Origin: Limanda limanda
Taxonomy: Eukaryota > Chordata > Actinopteri > Pleuronectiformes > Pleuronectidae
Reading direction: 5' to 3'
Length of the DNA: 64,000 bases
Assembly (NCBI RefSeq): GCF_963576545.1
Contig: NC_083656.1
Coordinates: 124,001 to 188,000 of the forward strand
Position numbers and translations under genes: made by a program. The notes beneath the pieces were generated by a model. That model did no database searches, was not told the origin of the DNA, and saw nothing but the letters and a program-made list of their open reading frames with translations. Positions within the stretch are counted from its first letter, which is position 1. Each line of letters opens with the position of its first letter. Below, piece by piece: positions 56,289 to 64,000 of this stretch.

Positions 56289-59200
56289 CTAAAGACAGAT
56301 GTTAATGTGTTTGGCGAGCTCTCGGTCAAGGTCGTGGATCAGATTGTCGAAGTCCTTCAGGCTGAGTCGACAGTTGAACGGAGCGTCAAAGTCCAGGAAG
56401 TCGTCAACGTACAGACCTCCTCCTCCTGAAGACCACACGCCCTCCTTCTTCTCCACTTCCTCATCGCCACTGTCTGAAACAACAACAAGGAGGCGTGTTC
56501 AGACGATGATAGCATGAAATCAACATCTGGCTGTGGACGTTATTTTACCTCTGTCACTGTCACTTCCTGCTACTTCGTCGTAGTCCGCCTCCTGTGCCGA
56601 CAGGAGGTCTTGACCACACACACTCCAGTCTCCAGCGTAGCGGTTTACCGGTGGTGGACTCTCCAGTCGGGACTGACCAACTCGGCCCCGCCGTGACACC
56701 ACCACCCCCCCCTCAGGATTCTGAGGCAGAGCTAATCGCAGCACAGGATGCCGCTGCTGCGGGCCCAGGGGATGATGGGGAAGGGTGGGTGAGGGAGGAG
56801 GGGAGTCGCGGGTGTGGTCACGTACTGGCACTGAACAAAAGGAGATACAGAGAGTAAAAAAAGGAGCAGAGCACAGTAGTTTCCATGGCAACAGCAGAGT
56901 CTCAAATAGTTGAGAATAAGAACTCACACGCTGCAGCGCCCCCTATCTCACCTGGCCACTGCTGCAGCAGGTAATGCAAAGCCTCGATGTGTCGTTTAAA
57001 ATCCACCGCACTCGCCATCTCTTCACCAAACCCTTTCCCCCTCGCTGCGCTCCCTCCCCCTCCCCTCCAGGCCTCTTGGGTCGGGGTGAGGAGCACAGGG
57101 CCGAAGCAAACGGCGATGTTCTGATGGGTCATCCTGTTGGACGAGCTGAAGGACGACACCAGACTGAGATGGTCGAGCAGCAGCGACAGAGTTGCCTGGA
57201 GACAGACATGAGGAGAAAGAGACAAAGGAGAAGTACTGACCTGAACAACCACAGAGCTGATTGATCAGAATTCATACTACTGTTGAGGGGCCCTCCAGGA
57301 GTGGGCCCCTGACTCTGGGTTTCCTGAGTCAGAGCAGGAGGAATTGTTGAACTGTAGGGTTACTGTAGGGATAATTACTTCAGCAGTAGGATAACTAATA
57401 ACTGTAGTAACTGTTACCCTCTCTGGGGGCAGCAGACAGGACAGCAACTCCACTGTGCTCTGGGCCACCTGGGGGTCAGAGGCCGTGGGTGAGGGTCGTA
57501 GGGTCATCGTGTCCCTGACCACCTGGTACAGAGTCCTGGTGATGAGCGGGGATGGCAGCTCCCGCAGGTAATCCTTCAGAATACCTGAAGAAACAACACA
57601 CATGAGCACCAGTAACCAGTGACTGTGATCTGTTACCACCAGAGTCACTTCTGAATTCTGACCTGTAATGACATTGATGTCAGGGTAGAGGTCCTCGCTG
57701 AGACACACGGCAGAACTGTTCCTCTCGAACCAATCCCTGAGCTCCTTCTTTACGGCGGCAGATCCACACAGTCGGTACAGACCCACCACCTGAGGGAAGT
57801 ACATGGGATCATGTGACTGACCATCGCTCACTGCATCGTAACAAGATGACGATCTGCAGTGATCCCACATCTCAACCCAAACAACCACTCACAGCCCCGA
57901 TAACAGAAAAAAAGGCAGACCTTCAGTCCTCGCCGTTCGATCTCTGCCACTGTTTTCTGGATTAGCAGAGGAACCGGAGCTGAACTACCTTCTTTCTCCA
58001 CCAGATTGTGCAGTTCCACCCCAAACACATTAACAGGTGATGTGTCAGTGTTGACCTGTGGAGGGAAGAAGAAGAAGAGGAAGAAGAGGGTGAACTGATG
58101 AAGACATTTGAGCAGTGGCGGACTGCACATCGGGAGCACTGGGACATTTCCTGTTGGTCATCTTTCTGATAACTTGATCAACAATAATGTAGCAGGCAGA
58201 AATGAGTCAATGGACCTTTCTGGTTCTTATAACCTATAATTTTGACATGGCCTGGTGCCGCAGTACCTCTCAGAGCCTGAAGGTGACTCGCAGTCTTTTA
58301 CCTACCTGTGACTAAGTCCTGTTTAATTAGTTATGTACTTACTCTAGTCCAATTCCTGGCCTGAATAATTGTCCCCGTCACCCTCTGCCTTTGACAGATG
58401 AAGATGAGGAAGATGTTGAACTGATGAAGATGATGAAGATCGGATTGCCGAACTAGTGTTAGGAATGCAAAATGAAGATTCACTTTGGTGTGAGCGCAGT
58501 GTTTACCTGTGTGTCCCACTTCTCGTGCAGAGACAGTTTGACGAAGAGAAGTCCTCGAGGCTCCAGTTTCACACACAGCTGTTGACTCCGACTCCCTGAA
58601 CAACACAAACATGTTTCATTATATTTGTAATATTATACAGCTAAACATTAGATTTGAAATATGTTTGAGGGAAGGGAACCTTTAAACAGTGCCGGGATGG
58701 AGACTCCGCCCAGACCACACACTCTGTTCCTGGTTGGACCGCAGGAAGCCGGATTAACATCAGATCCTGGTTTAGAAACACCCCCTGTCTGGGGATTGGC
58801 TGAAATACAGGAAGGTTATGTCTGTGAGAACAAAAAAACATAAGCCTAACATCTTCTGGAACTTCTCCTGCAGCCTCCTAGTAAAATATCAATTTCAATA
58901 ACCTTACCTGGTGTCAGCACCACAATGCGGAGTTGCCGAGCTCGCTCCAGCTCAAGGTGGAAGGTGTGGTTTAATGAGAGGGCGGAGCTTCGCAGGTTTA
59001 GGAGGGCGGTCCTCGCTCTCGTCACCCCGTCAACCTGAATGGCGAGGAAAACGTCCTTACTGCCCTCCGACCTACGAGCACATGCAAACATTTTAACAGT
59101 TTATCTGTCACCTCCTCAGACGATCAAACACCAACGTCCACCAGAGGCCACTGTAATGAAACTATGTACAGTTGTCGTGTACCTGGTCTTCATCTCCTCC

Positions 59201-60910
59201 AGACCCAGCAGGTGGACTGTCAGTAAACCCGTCACCCTCTGGCTGCATCGAGGTGGATCCGAGCCCGGGTACAACCGGAACGAACTCACATCGCACAACA
59301 TTTCCTGAGAAGCTGCAGGTTTCGGACCTTGGTGCCGTGGCAGCAGTTCGGGAGAATCTCCATCGCTAAGATGACCTGAAAGAAAAGGCGACATTTAACA
59401 ACCTGGTACTTTAAGCTACGGGTGTGTGCAGCTGGAAAAACATGAGAAGGTTCATTCTTGTCATCGTACGTGACCCAGTTTACATGAACCTTTACCTCCT
59501 TTACTCACGGAGCATCCTCTCAACGATTGTCGCAGGGGACGAGTGGGTGGGGCGGAGCTGTCCAGGTGATATCTGCTGATCACATTCTGATTGGACAACG
59601 TCGACAGTGATGTCACATTCTTCATGCCACACTCATCCCCGCCTCCTCTGCTGTCATCGGCATGGCGATGAGCTCGAGATGACGAGCGAAGGCTGAGTTT
59701 GCGTCGTAGTTCTGGAAGTTTCTTCATCTTTTGAGAAAGTTTCCTCACTGTACCAGGAGACCTCAGCCTGTCAATCACACTACCTGGCACGCCTCCTTTC
59801 TTCTGGGAGGAGGGGCTACAGTCAGAGGGGGGGCGATCTGAGGGGGAAAGAGATGGAAGTTAAATGTAACTTGTGTCTGTATGAAACATGTCCAGGTCCA
59901 ACCTGGAATCAGGTGTGTTCTCACCTGTGAGTTCTGCTGTGATGTCATCAGTACAGTAGCTGACACTAGGGTTAGCGCCCTCCAGTGGATGTTCATCGCT
60001 ACGAGCCTCCATCGACCTGACCCCTCCTTCCTCTCCTCTAGTATCTTCTGACCCCACCCTATTTGTAGCACCCCCTTCTCCCTCCCTCTCCTCTCTCCTC
60101 CTCCCTACCTCCCCCTCCCTGCGGGGGGCGTCCTCCTCCTCTGGGATCGGGTTGTACCAGATGTTGCTGCCGCTGTCCTCCGGAGGGCCACAAACATCCT
60201 CTGAAGCCTGGGACTTTCCTGAAGACAGTACCCAGGCTCGGCTGCTGCGATCCAGGCTCTGCAGGTAGGCACGTTGTCCGGAGCGTTTGGTGCTGATGGA
60301 GGTGGTGGGGACATCAGTGTTGCCCCCTGTTGACTGGGAGGCTTCCTGCGACACTGTTGGAGAGCTGACAGGAATGTCCAAGGCAAGACAGATGAACTTC
60401 CTGTCGCTGAACTGTTCCATCTGGAAGTAAAAGGCGTGGGTGTGAAACTTGAGATGCGAAGATACAAAAATTCAAGAAAACAGAAGAAGATAGAACAGAG
60501 TGAGCAGAGGGGGGGTGTCATTTATCAGGAGAAAGACTACCTGAAGCTAGAGAAGAAGAAGTTGTAAACAGAGGGTTCAAATCATGAGTAGAAGGAGTCT
60601 CATCTCGTAAAGCCATCACAGCTACACATGACTTTTTGTACCTTATCCTGCATTTGGCTGCAGGTCCACCCAGGTGCATCTTGGGATATCCCTGGTGGGC
60701 AGTCCCAGGGAAATGACCTGGGGGTGGGGCTTGAGGACAGAGCGACAGACCCCTGCATCACCGCGTGCTGTTTCTTAGCAACTGTGATGTGGTTACGCGA
60801 TGCTGAAGGAGGGTCAGGGTCTGATAGTGAAGCTGTTCTCACTGTTGTTGTCATTGATGGTGATGATGACGTCTGATCAGAGTGAGACGACATGACCTCA
60901 TCTGGATCAT
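56289..60910 (-). CDS. syde1: Synapse defective Rho GTPase homolog 1, first coding exon not found
   Basis: SYDE proteins are RhoGAPs acting in presynaptic assembly and the cytoskeleton. Thirteen exons join in phase: 60910-60642, 60420-59925, 59837-59496, 59375-59183, 59071-58908, 58799-58680, 58595-58507, 58055-57921, 57789-57663, 57584-57418, 57195-56952, 56830-56549, 56473-56289, giving 936 codons plus a missing 5' exon that ends in phase 1. Landmarks in order: [29 protein letters not shown], a basic [36 protein letters not shown], a C2-like domain ([37 protein letters not shown]), RhoGAP ([20 protein letters not shown] with the arginine finger, [37 protein letters not shown]) and the tail [12 protein letters not shown] and [20 protein letters not shown]. 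Block order and tail match SYDE1 better than SYDE2. The N-terminal part is longer than in the human protein (about 736 residues). Confidence 0.9.
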
Positions 60911-61460
60911 CTGGAGGAAACACACACATACACAGATATAATTAGCACTGTGACAATTTGATTCGAAATCACAGAGTTACTTTGTGTTTGTCTATTCCCA
61001 TCTATACCCATCTATAATCAACCTAAAATCAATCTATAATCAATAATAATAGATAATGTAATATTATATATTGATCATTTCAAGAACCCCTTAGTCCCAT
61101 TAAAGCTGCTAGAGGACAAATGTCAGATTCTTTTAGACCTAATTCAACCATCTCAAAGATCCTGGAAACTTCCCCAGTAACATTTGAACCTTGCAGATCT
61201 TTAAGGTTCTACATTAAGAACCAAGGAATTCTCCTCCAACCTTTTTATTCAGTTTGTGAAGTAATCTCGGAGTCATGTGATCACTCTCCAGTCACATGAT
61301 GCTTCATGTGGAGTCACATGATCAGAATCAGTCCAGTTTTCCTCTTGTTTCATCTCCATGTTTCGTCTCCACCTCATTGCAATGTTTTACCAGACAGGAA
61401 GTGACACTATCCAGAGGTCAGCGTCCATTTCCTGTCATGTCAACGAGGACCTGATAGAGG

Positions 61461-61533
<73 letters not shown>

Positions 61534-61990
61534 ATGTGTCTGCGCAGATTTCAATGACTTCTCTGTATTCCAGACTAAGCACAGTGCTGCTATTCACTAT
61601 TCATTAGTCACAACACAAACACACTCAGACACACACGGCGCCTTTCAGAGCCGATAACTCAAACTAACATCTGTTTCACGTCACATGACTCATGAAAAAT
61701 AAAGTATAACACTTTTCAGTTATGACTCAGATTGGTCAGAAGTTAATTTAACTGCAGCATCAGTTACCAGCGTGATTACCCAGGTAACTTACAACTTGAA
61801 TTTATCAAGTTTATACTCCGGTCACAGCAACAGCAACCGTCAGTCAATGTATCTGAGATCAGACAAACAGGAAGTAACTACACACACATGTCTAATGACA
61901 GGAAGTGGTCCACTCTGTAAACAGGAAGTGGAACATTAAACTTGTGTGTTGACGAGTTCAGCGTTTTCACTTAACTTTTACTTAGTTACT

Positions 61991-61994
<4 letters not shown>

Positions 61995-62081
<87 letters not shown>
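61995..62081. repeat. (GA)n microsatellite
   Basis: A pure GA run of about 43 units in the syde1 5' flank or intron. Confidence 0.95.
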
Positions 62082-62085
<4 letters not shown>

Positions 62086-62114
62086 TCAACATGCAACAGA
62101 GCTGGTGTGGATCG

Positions 62115-62240
62115 AGTTTCTGAGGAGGACCAGGGTCTTCAGAGGAGGACCAGGGTTCAGAGGAGGACCAGGGTCTTCAGAGGAGGACCAGGGTCTTCAG
62201 AGGAGGACCAGGGTCTTCAGAGGAGGACCAGGGTCTTCAG
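62115..62240. repeat. 20-bp tandem repeat CTTCAGAGGAGGACCAGGGT
   Basis: Six units, the second shortened by a few bases, directly following the GA microsatellite. Confidence 0.9.
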
Positions 62241-63015
62241 AGACCCACAAGATGAGATTCTGAAAGATCTAGATTCTCCTCAGACGATGAACCTCTGTCA
62301 GCTGCTGGAGCCCAACAGAACCAGCCTGATAGGATCAAAATGAATAACGTCTTTTCCTTAGATTCTATTATTCTTTCTGGTTTTCTACTTATTATACTTA
62401 GTATCTGACATGTTTTCATCGTACACGTGTGTACTGATATCGAAATATAGTAGAAATAGAAGTGTTGTACCTGTTGAATTGTAAATATATGAAAATCAGT
62501 CTTCTTCATTCTTTAGAGTTTATTTGTGTTTGTTTTCCTGCAGCTGAGCTTGAAGCCACCAGGGTTTCACCTGAAAGACTCAAACTGACACACACACACT
62601 GAGAACACGTGTCAATGACATGTGACTCTATATTCAGATTCTGGTTAATGAACAGTTTTAATAGGTGGAAAAACCTGAGTTCACTTAACGAGTTTAAACC
62701 AAGATCATGTGATCACAAAGCCTGATTGTGATTCAAGGTCAAGTTCAGATAAATAACTCAAATATACCCTTGATATGTTTAACCCGCTTCCCATAACTGG
62801 TTTGTAACGGGAATCTTCCTGGTGTTCCTCTGACAGTCTAACCCCGAAGATGACCACGACTGAAAGCTCTGCAGTCACTTCACCGCAGCTTGTTCAGTGA
62901 AATGCATGCTGGGATACATGTCTGAAGTCGTCTTAAAAAAGACAGAGTCTGATGATCTAGTAAAGAGCAAATCCAAAAAGAACCAAGACTGAGTCAGAAC
63001 TGAACCACAGACACA

Positions 63016-64000
63016 GTGCAACATCAGGAAGCAGATGTGGATGTCCTCAGAATGAAGACAGAGAACGTCCTCAGAATGAAGACAGAGAACTTCCTCAGAA
63101 TGAAGACAGAGAACATCATCAGGATGAAGATAGAGAACGTCCTCAAGATGAAGATAGAGAACGTCCTCAAGATGAAGACAGAGAACGTCCTCAGAATGAA
63201 GACAGAGAACATCATCAGGATGAAGATAGAGAACGTCCTCAAGATGAAGACAGAGAACATCATCAGAATGAAGACAGAGAACGTCCTCAGAATGAAGACA
63301 GAGAACGTCCTCAGGATGAAGACAGAGAACGTCCTCAAGATGAAGATAGAGAACATCATTAGGATGAAGACAGAGAACGTCCTCAAGATGAAGACAGCGA
63401 ACATCATCAGGATGAAGACAGATAACATCCTCAGGATGAAGACAGAGAACATCATCAGGATGAAGACAGAGAACGTCCTCAGGATGAAGACAGAAAACAT
63501 CCTCAGGATGAAGACAGAGAACATCATCAGGATGAAGACAGAGAACGTCCTCAAGATGAAGACAGAGAACATCATCAGGATGAAGACAGAGAACATCCAC
63601 AGGATGAAGACCGAAAACGTCCTCAAGATGAAGACAGAGAACGTCATCAGGATGAAGACAGAGAACGTCCACAGGATGAAGACAGAGAACGTCCTCAAGA
63701 TGAAGACAGAGAACAACAGCAGGATGAAGACAGAGAACGTCCTCAAGATGAAGACAGAGAACGTCATCAGGATGAAGACAGAGAACGTCCACAGGATGAA
63801 GACAGAGAACGTCCTCAAGATGAAGACAGAGAACGTCATCAGGATGAAGACAGAGAACGTCCTCAGGATGAAGACAGAGAACGTCCTCAGGATGAAGACA
63901 GAGAACGTCCTCAGGATGAAGACAGACAACTTCATCAGGATGAAGACAGAAAACGTCCTCAAGATGAAGACAGAGAACATCATCAGGATGAAGACAGAGA
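63016..64000. repeat. 24-bp minisatellite (GATGAAGACAGAGAACGTCCTCAG)
   Basis: About 40 imperfect units running to the right edge of the window, so the array is truncated. The unit length is a multiple of three, so long frames arise without stops: SVFILRTF and DVLCLHPE octapeptides on the minus strand, and a DEDRERPQ octapeptide on the plus strand that is open from about 63426 to the edge. No start, splice or domain evidence supports a gene. Confidence 0.92.

Larger units (their letters stand above)
60911..63015. other. 5' flank or first intron of syde1
   Basis: The missing syde1 first coding exon was not found here; it may lie beyond the window. The stretch contains (GT)n at 61467-61531, (GA)n at 61995-62081 and six or so copies of a 20-bp CTTCAGAGGAGGACCAGGGT repeat at 62115-62240. 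No gene is supported. Confidence 0.45.

Noticed and set aside
63024..63983. 319- and 305-codon minus-strand frames (SVFILRTF and DVLCLHPE repeats)
   Set aside because: Products of a 24-bp tandem repeat, which has no stop in several frames at once; kept only as a repeat and a low-weight observation.

Overview
The window reads as a chromosomal segment of a ray-finned (teleost) fish. It has vertebrate genes cut into many short exons by introns bounded mostly by GT..AG, abundant CA/GT and GA/CT microsatellites, minisatellites inside introns, and fish-type repeats (an L2/CR1-like LINE, hAT-like elements, a TTAA-flanked piggyBac-like element, a foldback MITE). Nothing prokaryotic, organellar or viral is visible. 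The species cannot be fixed from the sequence alone.

Layout. 1-1690: a transposon-like repeat with an internal direct duplication. 2466-3579 (-): a NITR-like immune receptor gene with two Ig domains and a tyrosine-motif tail, but no transmembrane exon. 4835-7334: a composite TTAA-flanked element. 7797-10745 (-): a nearly full-length LINE with the catalytic core of its reverse transcriptase deleted, followed by a second LINE fragment. 13523-20978 (-): a complete racgap1-like gene (16 exons, 617 codons). 25502-31976 (-): a complete dpysl4/CRMP3-like gene (15 exons, 569 codons) with an alternative long first exon at 33659-33937. 38738-51899 (-): a complete jakmip3 gene (22 exons, 840 codons). 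56289-60910 (-): syde1, complete at its 3' end and missing its first coding exon. I assembled the exons by hand from splice sites and reading-frame phase; every junction closes in phase except those discussed below.

All five genes lie on the minus strand. dpysl4 next to jakmip3 is the ancestral CRMP-JAKMIP pair, found in each of three human paralogous regions. Both are neuronal cytoskeleton or secretory genes. racgap1 and syde1 are both RhoGAPs, one cytokinetic and one presynaptic; nothing suggests that the loci act as one unit.

The most unusual features are at splice boundaries and in repeats: a GA donor in racgap1, a donor abutting a long CT microsatellite and a donor copied inside an 8-bp tandem repeat in dpysl4, a 17-bp minisatellite split by a transposon in jakmip3, an 83-bp satellite made from a LINE fragment, and a palindromic MITE with a clean 8-bp target duplication plus a 39-bp remnant of the same family.
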